From positions 7,789,501 to 7,853,500 of the forward strand of contig JAGTTD010000022.1 in NCBI GenBank assembly GCA_018398585.1: DNA of 64,000 nucleotides. The letters run 5' to 3'. A program made the position numbers and the translations under genes. Below the pieces are notes generated by a model. It searched no databases and was not told the DNA's origin. It saw only the letters and a list, made by a program, of their open reading frames with translations. Every line of letters starts with the position of its first letter. Position 1 is the first letter of the stretch. The DNA comes from Simmondsia chinensis. Taxonomy: Eukaryota; Streptophyta; Magnoliopsida; Caryophyllales; Simmondsiaceae. This document shows positions 47,556 to 61,600 of this stretch, piece by piece.

Positions 47556-48432
47556 CTAACAGAAGTGAACAATGTCATACAGATTCTGCAAACCAGACTT
47601 CTCGTAGAAGACCATTGAACTTTGCCTAGGAACATCAGCAGGCCCATAATAGAGGAGGCATTCTGTAGGAAGCCCATCACGTCCAGCTCGACCACTCTCC
47701 TAGTAGTATGTCTCCATTGACTTGCTTAGACTATGGTGAATGACAAACCTGACATCTGGTAATTCCCATACCAAATGCAACCGTTCCAACAATAACCTGC
47801 AACTTACCATTACTCCATTGTGAACTTTTTCACGATCGCTTGCATCCATGTATGCATGATAATAACTAGCTCTAATTCCTCTCTCATGCAGTTCTTTGGC
47901 AAACTGTTCGCATTCCTTTCTAGAGAAGCAATACATTATGCCAGATTCATTATTTGGGTACGATCCTTTAATGAATTCAGCAATTTCATCCACCACAATC
48001 TTTGCAACATATGACTTCTTTTGGACTTGTACAGAAACGTGTGAAATTATTTCATTTAGCCCAACTCCACCCGTATAAAAAAGATTTGGCCTGATGACTG
48101 TGCTCACAAATTTGACACATTTTGGTATTTGTAGCATCTCCGTCAGATCAACATGCACTTTCCTTGTAGCAGTTGCCGTTAAAGCAATAACAGGAACTTG
48201 TGGAAACTGACTCTTCAAAATACCAAGGTTTTTATAGTCTGGACGGAAATCATGGCCCCATTGACTGCAACAATGAGCCTCATCTATTGCTATTAGTGAG
48301 AGACAGCCAGCATGGTGGCACTTCTCAAGTTTTGACATAAATCTCTTGCTCTTTGATATTTTCTCGGGTGTGACATACAGTATTTTGAGATCCCCTTCAT
48401 CCTTTTCAAGATCAAAAGACTTATACACAAAC
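47556..48432 (-). pseudogene. RECQL2: RECQL2 (RecQ2/MED34-like) DNA helicase fragment, intronless
   Basis: A continuous minus-strand reading frame (~290 codons) covers RecQ helicase motif II with the aromatic loop (IDEAHCCSQWGHDFRPDY), motif III (LTATAT), motif IV (GIMYCFSRKECEQ), DVRFVIHHSLSKS and motif VI (SGRAGRDG). Residues around YVTPEKISKSKRFMSKLEKC favour the RECQL2 subgroup. Motif I (Walker A) and the C-terminus are absent. Damage: TAG at 47700 and 47556, two indels around 47745-47825 that shift the frame and then restore it, and ~16 extra residues after LFYT. No introns across the fragment suggests a cDNA origin, yet the 3' end meets GTTAGC, a possible retained 5' splice site. Not functional. 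Confidence 0.85.
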
Positions 48433-49182
48433 TAAAATTTATCCCGATCCTCAAAACATCCAACTCGAATGTCTTGAACTTGAAATGACCCAAATCACCT
48501 TAACTCAAATTCCGAAATGACCCATCCCAATTGATTTAGAACTCGAGATGACTCAAATCTAGAAAATAAAATTACTCGACTTGAATGTGATGTAAACAAG
48601 TTGAGCCAAAGTGAAAATGACACAACCAAATTGTCCAAAATTTTAATACAATTCCCATACCAAAATGACCCGACCCATCTCCAACTCAGCCTAAGATGAC
48701 TTGAAATTTGAAATGATACAACTCATTTGTCGCAAAACTAAAATGATTCAAGCTTGAAATGACCTAAATCAGCTTAAACTCGATCTTAACTATTCTAAAT
48801 CCCGAAAACACCAAAACCAATTAATTAAAAATCTGAGGCAACTTGAATACCAAATGATCTAATGTGATACTAGACCTGATTTGACTCGAATATCGAATGA
48901 CTTGAACTCAAATTGAATCATTCCGATCGTAATAACTTGAACACAATGTGAAGCTCTCTGACCAAAATCAAACCATAGTTGTTGAAAACTCGAAATACTC
49001 GGTCTCAATTGATCGAAGACCGACGATGATTCGAATCATTACGTAATTATAATTTTGACCTCCAATTCCTTTGATGAATCAAACAATAGAATTTTAATTC
49101 CAACAAAATTCTAATTCTAATAAAATTAAAATTAAAATTAAAATTTTACGTCCGATTTTAATTTTATATACCAAACATACCC

Positions 49183-49419
49183 TTGAACAAATTTCACAAA
49201 CACAACATACGCGTAAGAAACCCCCTTCAACAATCCACACCCACCCCAAGCCAGCCCCGACATTCCTCGCAAATCTCTTTGCCACCTGATTCACACGCGC
49301 CTCTACCGAATCCTAAACCCTTCCTCTTCGAACTGCAAGGGGAAGAAGCTCAGCGAGAAATAAGTGTTACAAAAAGAAACGTTTGCATTTGATTTTCTGG
49401 GAGATTTTGGTGAATGATT
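49183..49419 (+). promoter_or_regulatory. PAT14-like 5' UTR and core promoter region
   Basis: Only ~240 bp separate the PIF-like element from the start codon. The stretch is CA/CT-rich; no TATA box was identified. Confidence 0.4.
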
Positions 49420-49629
49420 ATGTACAGATCGGGGGCTGTAATGGCGTGGAATGTGTTCAAGTTCTGCACCGCCTTAAGGGGCTTAGGCTCCATCATGATC
49501 TTGTTGGTCTTGGGTGTTGTGGGTGTCACTTATTACGCCGTCGTTTTGACCAATTATGGTCCCTCTTTGGGTGATGGCGGCCTCGATTCTCTCGTTGCTC
49601 TTGCCGTTTTGGTGCCTTTTCATGGCTTG
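49420..49629 (+). CDS. PAT14: PAT14-like exon 1
   Basis: Residues 1-70, [17 protein letters not shown] plus the first membrane segment; donor GTGTGT. Confidence 0.9.
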
Positions 49630-52600
49630 GTGTGTCACTTTACCCTAAATTTAGGAAATTCTGATTCTGGGTTTGCCTTTTCTTGAGTTAATTTGTTGTT
49701 AATTTTGGGTTCTTTTGTGTTTTTGGTTGTTTGTGTAGTTCTTCTGGATGTAATTGGATAATTCACTGGTTGTTCATTTGTTAACTTCTTTTTTGAGCTC
49801 ATTTGTTGGTCAATTGATCTAGGGAATGGAAAATTATGTTCTGGGTTTGCTTTATTTGAAGCTAATTTTAGTTGAATTTGAGTGTTTTTAGTGTTTCTTG
49901 TGCAGATTTTTGTCTTTTTTTTGGTGATTGAGGTAGCTAGTCCTGGATTCTGCTAGTGATTGAGCTTGCTGTTGGTAATTAAAGAAGTTGAGCGTATTTG
50001 GTAGTCAATGTAGAGGTCCATTGTCCCCAGGCTTAAAAATTTGGGTTGATCTTGGGTTTTGCTTGTTTCTTTCGTTTTGTGCTATCAGATAATTTGAATG
50101 ATTGTGGAAATGCGACCGCTGTGATTTTTCTGTGCTGCCAAAATTTCAGCTTTATTTAGGGTAAATTACATATTAGTATCATGAGGCTTAGTGTAATAAT
50201 TTTTGATTCACAAACTTTATGAAATAATATTTTTAGTCCAAACATTATATTTATTTTAATAAAATAGTCTAAATGAAATGATGGTGTGAAAGGGTGTTAA
50301 ACATGTCATTACTTGTTAGGAAACGCACCATCCTCTTGCCATTCCTCTCAAACCATAGACGAACTGCGATGTTATGACACTGTTAACGAAGAAAAGCTAG
50401 GTGAGAGGCCCATTTTAGACCCTTACACATTGTCATTTGAACTAATTTGTTAAATATATACAACTTTTAGGCTAAAATATTGTTCCATAAAGTTTGTGAA
50501 CTAAAAAATTATTACACTAAACCTCAGGGTAATAATTTCCCATTTATCTATTGATGTACTTGCTCGTCATCTTTCCTTGTTCCTTTTTTTGGGGGGAGGG
50601 GGCGTGGGGAGCATGGTATTAAATAAAGGCCATTATTAGATGTAATAGTCAATGTAATAGATTTTGAACTAGCCATTGCGTGATTTCTTGTTATATCATG
50701 GTGCTTTCATAGTGACCTCCATATTGTATATAAATTGTATGTTCTATTGAAACATGATTATAAAAATTTATATGGTAAGAACTATCAAAGGAGTGGCTGT
50801 TCATTCAAGTTTTAGCGAACATAATGTTGGAAACAACTTATGTTTGCAACCCCATTATATAATGATCGCAAGACCTGCTTCTAGGAATTGCAATTTTATT
50901 CCATGGGGTGAACCATTCGCTTAGGATATATTGGTTTTTTAATTCAGGGAAAATTTAGTTATTTTCCTGTTAACCTTGGCATGTTGAGCTATAGGACGCC
51001 ATACATCTTCTACCTTCTTTTATATTGAGCTACGTGCTCATAATTTTTCTGACTTTTGATATTGCATTTTAATTTTGCAGTTATTAATGCTGTTGTGGAG
51101 CTACTTTACTGTTGTTTTTACTGATCCGGGTTGTGTGCCACCAAACTGGAGGCCTACAATCGATGAGGAGAGAGGTGAGGCCGATCCGTTGACAGGATCT
51201 GAATATGTGCCCGCTGATCCTACACATCAAAAAATCCGATTTTGCCGAAAATGCAATCAGCTTAAGCCTCCTCGATGCCATCATTGCTCTGTTTGTGAGT
51301 AATTGTTATGATTTATTCCAAATTCCGTCCTCGTGATCATTGTCTTGCCAATGTGTGTTAGAAGATAATATGTGCTCATTTATTGTTTCAGGTGGGAGAT
51401 GTGTCCTGAAGATGGATCACCATTGCGTATGGGTTGTCAATTGTGTTGGGGCGTTAAACTATAAATATTTCCTTCTTTTCCTGGTACGTACGTTTCTAGA
51501 TTTATTTGCCTATAACGTTGACAGTTATTCTTATTTTTTTCTCAAAGTAAAAGAGTTGAATTCATTGCATTCTGTCACAGCAGAAAGAAGTTGACCTGTA
51601 TGCCTTCATAGTTTCTTTAGTCTGCATTTTTTTGTCAGTCCCATTGTATACTGAACTAAATTACTGCTTTCTTTTGCTTAAAAGTTGCTAAGTTGGATGT
51701 TTTTCTTGTTGATCATCTTTAATTCGAATTTGTTGTTATGGTGAATAGAATGGTATGAGTGGTTAGGCTAAAGCATAAGTGCTTCTAGTTGAGGATAAGA
51801 ATTATGAGGTTGTCTTGGAATGATCAAACACCTACTTTATAGAAAACAATGCCAAGAGGAAACTAGGCATACTTCTTCCAAACTATTTTTCTTTCCTCAC
51901 TGGTGTACTGGCTGCATTTATTTAGTTAATTCCCGTGAGATTTTTAAATCCCATCCCTGCCAAGGACCCAAGTTTAGAACGTACAGGTTGCGGTGGATAC
52001 AAATAGTCTCATCTCAGGACACGCTGCCTCACTGACATCTGAAGCTTATATTATAGTAGGGAATCAAACAGCAGATGTGATCATAACAGGTCATTATGTG
52101 GCCTCATAACATATGCAAGTTTTTTTTTGATGGGCAAGAATGGTCCACTATCTCACGTTTTCCTTCCTTCCCTCTTCTTCTGTAGTATGATGAGATCATT
52201 GTTTTTATTCTTTTTAGTTCTAACTATTGATGCCTTTTGTGACGGAATGAGTCAAGGGTAGAATCTATTCAAGATTTTGTATTGGACATACATGGATAGA
52301 GATCATAATCTTTGCTCATAGTTACCGAATGCGTTTTTAGCTTTTAATATAGAGCTAAATAAAGTTGGTCGTAGTGCATAATGCTACACATCAAGAAGCT
52401 TATTTTAACATTTAGCTAATAATTAATAAACAGAATTCAAGTTAGTAATTCTGTATTTATCTTCATTTTCCTCTTCTTCTCTCCGTGTTTAGTTGGGTGT
52501 CCTTTTCCTTGTTAAGAAGGATACATCCATGTGGTATTCTATAAGAGCCCATTTTCTATTTATATCCCAAATTGTGACAGTAATGTCTCGACAAGCCATA

Positions 52601-55600
52601 TCTTCTGGGACTAAGATGATGTCCCGATCCCAAGTTCGTGACCTCGATCTTGAAACGGGATTGAGATTAGAGAAAGTGAGAATTTGAATTAAGATGAGAG
52701 AGAGAAAAAAGATTGAAGATGAGAGAGAAAATAAGAGACGGGAAAGTATAAGAGTTTGATTAATTTTTTGGATGATCCTCACAATGCTTACAATTCTCTT
52801 ATTTATAGTCTAGTTACAAGTATCATTCAAATATATGTGAAAATAAGCGGCAAATAACCGTTTGGTAAAAAAGAGCGGGAAAATTAGTTAAGAGAAGCTT
52901 CTAGAATCTATTCCAGCTTGGCGCGCGTGTTCGGGCCTTCGGACACTACCGGCTGTGACAGTTGATAGCTAAATGACACGGACCCGCTGCGAACCTTGTC
53001 ACGGACCCGCTGCAAACCTTGACACGAACCCGGCTGCGAACCTTGACACCCGGGAATGTCATGCACATGACATTGCCCCCTTCTTCAGCGAATCCTTGTC
53101 CTTAAGGATTAAAATCAAGACACTGCTTTTTGATGAATGTCTAGTCCTCCCAAGTAGCTGAGCCCTTGGGCAAGTTCACCCACTGTACCAGGACCTATGC
53201 AATCTTCTTCCCGTTGCACGTTATGGTGCGTTTCTTGATGACAGCATGCAGTGTCACTTTTGGTTGGCCCTCGTGGTCACAGTTCGATAGATCGGTGCTA
53301 GCGCATATTCTCTCCCAGTTTCTTCTTGAGACGTGAGACGTGAAAAACAGGGTATACTTTGGATCCTTCAAGCAGCTCAAGTCTGTAAGCTACCTCACCA
53401 ATTCCGGTCAGGACTCGGTATGGCCCATGGTACCGTGCTGCCAATTTCAGGTTCCTCCTCATAGCTATGGAAGTTTGCCGGTATGGTTATAACTTGAGAT
53501 AGACCCAGTCCCCTACCTCAAACTTTCTCTCGGTCCTCTGCATGTCTGCTTGCTGTTTATAGCGGTGCTGAGCCTCCTTGAGGTTGTCCTTCAGTAGGTT
53601 AATCATGATCTGGCGTTCATTAGTGAAATCCTTGACAGCTGCGGATGAAGAGGTGCAAGGAAAGTCTATTGCTAGCAGGCGCGGCTCATACCCATAAAGC
53701 GCATGGAAGGGAGTAATTTTAATTGATGAGTGATAGTTTTGTGTTGTACTAGAATTCAGCCATAGGCAGCCACTGAGACCAAAGCTTGGGCTTGTGAAGT
53801 GCCATCGTGCGCAAATATTTTTCCAGGCCTTGATTCACCCGTTCGGTTTGCCCATTGGATTGGGGATGATAGGCGCTGCTCATGTTTAACTCGATCCCCG
53901 CCAAGCGCATCAGTTTTTTCCAAAACAGACTTTGGAAAGATCCATCTCTGTCTGAAATGATGTTCCTCGGGAGCCCATGTAAAAGATATTCATTGTCAAG
54001 GAATATCTGCACTACCTTGGTAGCAGTGCATGGGTGTGTCAATGTCATGAAGTGCGCGTACTTTGTGAGTCTGTCTACTACCACCAAAATCGTGTCCTTG
54101 CCTAATGACTTCGGAATCCCTTCAATGAAATCGAGACTAATGCTCTCCCATGCTTGGTTCAGCACGGGTAGCAGTTGTAATAACCCCGGGGAGACCACAA
54201 TTTCCCCTTCTGTGCACTGGCAGATGTTACAATTCCCTACCCATTCTCGGACGCTGTTCTTCAATTGCGGCTAATAGAACAAGCGCTTGGTGCGGAAAAG
54301 TGTGCCATGAACACCCGAATGTCCCCCCAAAGGAGAATCGTGTAAGGCTTGTAAGATCCTGCCCCTCATCTCAGTGTCATTCCCCACAAAGATCCTCCCC
54401 TTGTAGCGTAGAATGCCCCCGTCATAGGAATAAGGGCTATGTCCTGTTGGGTCAATCATTAGCTGCACAATAAGCTTAGAGGCTTGTGCGTCATGCTCAT
54501 ACCTCTTCGCCACCTCACACACCTACTGTGGGACCACTGCGGACATCAGCGCACACACTGTGCCTGCCCCATCTTCATTGCGCCTCGAGAGGGCATCAGC
54601 TGCTTTATTCTCCGCGCCCTTCCGGTACAAGATGTGGTAGCTCAAGCCCATGAGCCTGGACAACCCTTTCTGCTGAAGCTGAGTAGTCACACACTATTCT
54701 AGCAAAAAACGCAAGCTGGCATGATCCATCTTATGATGAAGTGGTTGTCCATCAAATAGTGTCTCCATTTTTCCGCTGCCATCAGCACTGCCACAAGTTC
54801 CTTCTCATAGACTGAGAGGCCCAGGTGGTGCGGACTGAGGGCTTTACTTAGGTAGGCTAGGGGCCTGCCTTCTTGAGACAATACAGCACAGATTCCCACT
54901 CCACAGGCATTGGTCTCTAGCACAAAGGGCTTGCTGAAGTCTGGCAGGGCCAACACGGGGGCTGACATCATTACTTCCTTCAACGCCTCATATGCGCACT
55001 GCCCTTCTTCGCTCCAGCTGAATTCCCCCTTCTTGAGGAGGTTTGTTAAGGGCTTACTCACTACTCCTTAGGCTCTTATAAATTTTTGGTAGTACCCTAT
55101 GAGTCCGAGGAATCCCTGAAGGCTCTTCACATTCTTAGGTACGGGCCAGTCTTTCATTGCTTCTATCTTGCCTGCATCCATAGTTACTCCCTCTTGCGAA
55201 ATCACGTGGCCCAAGTATTCTACATGGTCTTGGCCGAATGCGCATTTGCTATGCTTAGCATAGAAATGGTGTGCGCGAAGGGTGTCAAGGATTGTGCTCA
55301 AGTGCACGAGGTGCGCATGCAAACTAGGCTATATACCAAGATATAGTCGAAGAACACCAGGACAAACTTGCGTAGAAACGGGGCAAAGACTTTGTTCATC
55401 AAGGCCTGAAAAGTAGCGGGAGCATTTGTCAACCCGAATGGCATGACACGAAACTTATAGCGCCCTTGATGCGTTCTGAAAGCTGTCTTGTGACGGTCGT
55501 CCTCACGGACACAAATCTAGTGATACCCCGCTCTTAGATCAATCTCGGAAAACACCGCAACTCCTCTCAGCTCATCTAGTAAGTCATCAATAACTAGAAT

Positions 55601-58600
55601 TGGGAACTTGTCTTTCACCATTATGCTGTTCAATTGGTGGTAATCCGCACAGAATCTATACGTTCCATCTTTCTTTTGGACCAACAGAATCGGAGATGCA
55701 AAAGGACTTTGGCTCGGATGAATGATGGATGCTGCTATCATTTCCTTCACTTGCTTCTCAATCTCATTTTTCTGCCCGTGAGGGTAGCGGTAAGACCGAA
55801 TGTTGACCGGCTTTGCATCTGGAAGAGTAGGAATGCCATGGTCATGAGTGCGCGCTAGTGGAAGGGCATTGGGGATGTCAAAGACATCCTGGTACTGGCG
55901 CAGTATCCGCGCTATCTCTGGATGGACCTATGCCTCCAATTCCTCAATAGTCGTGGCCATGAACAAGTGGCCCATGACACATCTTGCCTTCTTCCTCAAA
56001 AACCTCTTGATCCCCTTCTCAGAGATGGATTGCAAGGAGGCTTGCTCTGCCGTGCCTTAGAGATGTATTACTTTCCCACCCTTGAAACAAAAAAACTTCA
56101 AGTTGGTGAAATCTATTGTCACCGACCCATAACGTTGCAACCAATCCACTCCGAGCACCATGTCACTGCCTTGAAGCTCCAAAACCCTCAGAGCATCAGC
56201 AAAAACAGTGCCCTGCACTTTCCACTTGATCTTCAAGCACTTTTGATAACTCATCAAGCTCCCCCCCTTGGCCACGGTGACTATCATGACCGTTGTTGGC
56301 ACCGTCTCGAGCTTAAGTTCCTGGACCACGCTTGCATCTAAGAAACTATTGGTGCTGCCACTGTCTATCAAGATGGTCACGGCTCTCTTCTTAATGGATC
56401 CTCTCAACCTCAGCGTGTTATGTGTTATTCGTCCGGACAAGGCATTCAATGAAATCTCCATAACTCCATTCTCTTCTTCCTGAGGCTTTTCCTTCATAAC
56501 CTCTTCTAGCTCTTCTTCTTCCTCCTCTTGTCCCTCCATACTTTACAACTGTTTACTTTTGCAAACATGGCCTAGGAAGTAACGTTCGTGGCACTTGTAG
56601 CATTGTTCAGGCCTGCGCATAGGTGCGCAGGATCCGTGGGACACATTGGACCCTGTCTTGGCTCCTTCCGGCTTGGAAACTAAGCATTGGGACTGTGATC
56701 CACTCTGGAATGACACCGAAGGTCCAGATCTGTAATTAGATCCTGGCTTGGACCCGTAGCTCTGCTTGCTGGGAACTGGCCTACTTCCCGTGATGCTCCT
56801 GATTTCAGCTACTGCAATTTCTTGTAGGTTGGCTTGCTCGAATGCCAAACTCAAGTCTGTGGGACGGCTAGCTTTAACTGATGCACGAATGGCCGGCTTG
56901 AGCCCGCTGATAAAGCTTGAAACGAAGAAAGCCTTGCTCAGCGTGGGGTGATATATCAGCATCCAGCTCTTCAACTCCTCAAAGCGAATCTCATACTCCT
57001 CCACTAATCCGGTTTGAGTCATTTTGTTGAACTCTTCAACCACATCCTGAAGAGATCGGTCACCGAACCTCTTGCACAGCTCATCTATGAAAAACTGCCA
57101 AGTCGTGTTTGGATGTCTCAACTCCAAAGCATGGTACCACGTATCCCTGTAGTCATTTAAGTAATTCGAGGCTAGATCCACCATTCTTCAACCGGAACTT
57201 GATAGCACCTGAAATACTTGAGGCATTTCCTGATCCATGCTCTTGGATTCGATCCATCAAACTTTTGAAGATCCAGCTTCAGATTCGAATGGACTGACCA
57301 TGATTGTGTGCTTCCATCATGCCGCCTGTGTTCACCTTCCTCGAGTTTGTGGGTTTGGCCTCTGGTCGCATCACGTGGCGGTGGTGGCAGAACTCCTTGA
57401 CCACCCAACCTCACATAATTTCTAGCTTCACCAGTCTCCCCGTGGTTCGTAACCTCCGGAATGACTTCGGGATTCACCTCATGCCTCTTCTCTTGATTTC
57501 GCAGCATCCGATTTATGGATTTAGTCAGCGAATCTATAGAGGACTTCAAACCTTCACTGATCTTGGCTTGATCGCGTGTCACAGCATCCAGATTGTCCAA
57601 TCTCCTCTCAATTGCAAGAATACGTTCCTGAGATCCAGATGTTTCCTCTGATGAAGACATATTCGCAGCAGATCAATTGCTCCTTGTAATGGCCAGTTTA
57701 TCTGTTTAAAACAGTGCTTCTGATACCACTTTGTCACGATCCCAAGTTCGTGAACTCGATCTTGAAACAGGATCGAGATTAGAGAAAGTGAGAATTTGAA
57801 TTAAGATGAGAAAGAGAGAAAAAAGATTGAAGATGAGAGAGAAAATAAGAGACAGGAAAAGTGTAAGAGTTTGATTAATTTTTTTTGATGGTCCTCACAA
57901 TGCTTACAATTCTCCTATTTATAGTCTATCATTCAAATATATTTGAAAATAAGCGGGAAATAACCGTTTGGTAAAAAAGAGCAGGAAAATTAGTTAAGAG
58001 AAGCTTCTAGAATCTAGTCCAGCTTGGCGCGCGTGTTCGGGCCTTCGAACGCTACCGGCTGTGACAATTGATAGCTGAATGACACGGCCCTGCTGCGAAC
58101 CTGGACACGGACCCGGTTGCGAACCTTGACACCCGGGAATGTCATGCACATGACAGATGATTTGTCCGGTTATCTGTGTATATCTGGAAAAGAAATTGGG
58201 TTATTTGATAAGATAATAATGCATATTAGACAAGATGCAGTAGTTATTGCAGAATTGTGGGTTATTTTTTTTGGTGGTGGACGTTGAAAATGAGTTGCTT
58301 TAAGAGTTCATTCGGCAACCAGACTTGGAGGCCGCTCTGGCGGTTCAGCTATTTCTGGCTGTTCATGGAGGTCTTTTGAATATAAGTGCTGCTGGCTTCT
58401 TGGTGGTTTGTATTGGATATGGGATTCATCTAAAACTGGATCGGAATCCTTGGATGATTAATGTTGTGGACATTAATTACAAGCCTCCTTGAGAGGATTG
58501 TGTCGGTTATTGTTCGTTGGAATTCTTTTCTGGATAAATGCTTTGTGATTCTAAACGCTCGAGTTGTACAGAAGATGGGTGTATCAGATATGAAGATGCT

Positions 58601-61600
58601 GCAATGGTTCTGCGGATATGCACAAAATGGTACCATTAGAAATGAGTGCATTCCAAATAAGGTGAAGGTGGCACCTATTGAGGATAAAATGAGGGGGATA
58701 TGTTTGAGAAGATCTTTCATTTTGTTTTTTTGGATAGTTGAACTACAACATGGACAGTTGGAGAGAGAACCAAGTGGTCCAGCAAAATGAAAGAAAAGCA
58801 AAAAAGAATTAGGCTCTGGTTAGCACATAGAATTGGAATTGGACTATGGAATTGCAATTTTAATTTTGATGGAATTGAAATTCCATTGTTTGCCATCAAA
58901 GGAATTGAAGATCGGAATTATAATTATATAATGATTCGAATCATCAAGGGTTTTCGATCAATTAAGTTAAGAGTGTTTCGAGTTCTAAATCAACTATGGT
59001 TGGATTTTGGTCGGGGTGGTTCACATTGCTTTCAACTTATTATTGTTGGAGCGATTCACTTTGAGTTCGAGTTATTTCGAGTTTTGAGTTGAGTATCGCA
59101 TCGAAACATGTGGTGTTTAAGTTATCTCGGACCTTCAGTTAATCGGGTTAGGTCTTTTCAGGATTTAGGCTAGTTGTGATTGGTTTTGAGTTCATTTTGG
59201 TCATTTCAAGCTCGAGTCATCTTAGTTTTGGGACAAATGAGTTGTATCATTTCAAATTTCAAGTCATCTTAGGCCGAGTTTGAGATGGGTTGGGTCATTT
59301 TGGGTATGGGTCGTATTAAGTTTTGGATCAATTTGGTCGGGTCATTTTCACTTCGGCTCAGATTGTTTACATCACATTCGAGTCGAGTAGTTTAATTTTC
59401 TAGATTTGAGTCATCTCAACGGGTCATCGGGTTGGGTCACTTTGAACTTTGAGTTAAGGTGATTTCGGTCATTTCAAGTTTGAGTCAATCGAGTTAGGTG
59501 ATTTTGAGGTTCGGGTAAAATTTTAGGTTGTGTCTAAGTTTTTAGATTTTTAGTCATCTTGGATTTGGGTTAATTATGTGGGGTCATTTTGGGTTTTAAG
59601 TCAATAGAGTTAATATGGAATTGTAATTCCTTACCCTCACCCTAAGGAATTGGAAAGCATGATTTTCAGTTAAAATCCAATCATATGAAATTGGGTAGTG
59701 GAATTATAATTCCAATTCCAGCAGGTGAGCCAAACAATAGAATTGGAATTCTGGGCCCCAATTCCAGCCTTAGCCCCAATTCCAGGCTCCAAACACAGCC
59801 TTAAAATAAAGAGGCTGCCCAACCTGTAAGAGTCAATACAGTCTAGTTACTATTACGGGTGTAATCGAATCGAGTCGAGCCGAGCCGAGCCGAGTATCTC
59901 AGTACTCGAACTTGAACTTGATTAACTACTCGGATACTCAAACTCGTACTCGAACTCAATTCGAGTAGTTAATTTTGCTCGAACTCGAACTCGATTAACT
60001 ATTTGAGTACTCGACTCGACTCGAGTATTCGTTTATTGTGCATATGAACGTTCAACAAATTAGCTCCTTTATAATATTATTCCATATACTCAAACATTGG
60101 TTATACTCAATTTGGATATTCATTTATTGTCTACACTATATTTTAATATATACAACCATAAATCACCAATATATTAATAACAAATATGACCTAAGTTTCA
60201 AAAAAATACAAGCAAACCAAATATAAGTTCTTTCACTACACTACAAATGTAACATGTCATCTTTTACGAGGAATTCAATCTTTCTTCTTTCATTCTACTA
60301 TTAATGTCACAAGCCATTCGTTTCAAAAAAAATAATACACAAGAACTACTTCATACGAGTCGAGTACCGAGTCGAGTGTTTAATCGAGCATCTAGTCGAG
60401 TATTTAATCGAGTATCGAGCCGAGTAGTTCACTTCTCGACTCGTACTCGTTTATTAATTGAGTATCTTTTGATACTCAAACTCGAACTCGGTTAATTCGA
60501 GTTCGAGTCGAGTTTTAATCGAGCTACTCACGAGCTACTCGAGAGCGGTTCGGATAGTTTACACCCCTAGTTACTACTTTAGGTGTCAGGCACCAATAGT
60601 ATACTACCTAGAGGAGGAAGGGGTGCACTTGTCGTCAAGTCCGCATAAGATGCAATTGCTTCGAATTGGCACATCCTCAGCCTTGTATGGACATTCGTTA
60701 CACCATGCTCTCTCTCAAAAAACTGAGAGGCAATGGAAAACACGTCAAAGAGTAGATGATCCACACTCTCCATTTTGCATTACTAAGTGCGTAGAGCATT
60801 TCAGAATTTGGGACTACACTGATGGCCTTAGTCTATCTTTCATTCTACAAGCAACTTTGTTTTTAGTTGTGCCTTCCAAATGGCACAAACTAGGTTATCG
60901 ATAGTATATAACCTGGACCAAACTAAATTTTTCTTCATCCAAAAAGAAATATCATTAAAAGAGAGTAAGAATGTACAAAATAGGATGAAATCCTTAAAAG
61001 ATGAAAAATACAAAGCAATAGCTGGTAACTTAAGGTCTCACATGACTTTCAGTAGTGGGTAATGGTTACTAAACAACCTTGTACTTTTCTTTGGATGCCC
61101 CACGAAATTGATTCAAAAGGACACTTTCAACAGATCACGGTGACACCTACCTCTTTTGAAAAAGTGAAAGTAACATGCACCCTGAATCTTTACTTTCTGA
61201 ACCATACGAAAATAAAAGATCATGAGTTTCCCTGTTTTGTAAGCACATAATACAAATCCTTGGAGACAAAGGCTTTAAAGATCTCTGTTCTTACAAACAA
61301 TCTTGTCTATTAAGCTTGCTCAGGAGGGACCATAAAAGACTCGAATTCTAAGAGAATCTTGGTTTTCGTGACAATGAATATGAAGGGAAATTGAATTGAG
61401 ATGTACCCTGGATTGATCAAAACCTTCACTGGAAATTTTGTGCTACAAATCTTGTCATTCTTTGTGAATAGTAACCAACACATACCCAGCACAGTCCAAA
61501 ATTCCTCTGACGTTTTTGAAATGATTGAGCACATGACGGTGAGACCTATGGATGCCCTTGCGAGAACAGTTGTGTTACCGTGACCTAGCCATGTCAAGGA

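Larger units (their letters stand above)
45719..49182. mobile_element. PIF/Harbinger-like non-autonomous element, arms split by foreign DNA
   Basis: The left arm (45719-45988) and right arm (~48430-49182) both align, in the same order and orientation, with the reverse complement of the complete element at 58811-59800. Ends: GACTGTATTTGGAGC, and GGGTATGTTTGG on the other strand. Flanks are TTA (45716-45718) and TTG (49183-49185), compatible with a worn TTA duplication. Between the arms lie a 5S-headed SINE, a hAT-like repeat and a RECQL2 fragment. Confidence 0.65.
52620..58155 (-). mobile_element. Ty3/gypsy chromovirus in PAT14 intron 3
   Basis: 5536 bp between perfect TSDs GATGA (52615-52619 and 58156-58160), antisense to the PAT14-like gene. 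LTRs, PBS (TGGTATCAGAAGC, near 57724-57712), gag, protease, RT, RNase H, integrase, a chromodomain-like end and a polypurine tract (AAGAAGGGGGCAA) are all present. Integrase after RNase H marks Ty3/gypsy. Confidence 0.95.

Noticed and set aside
47556..48428. Functional RecQ helicase gene
   Set aside because: No Walker A region, frame breaks and stops; a fragment only.
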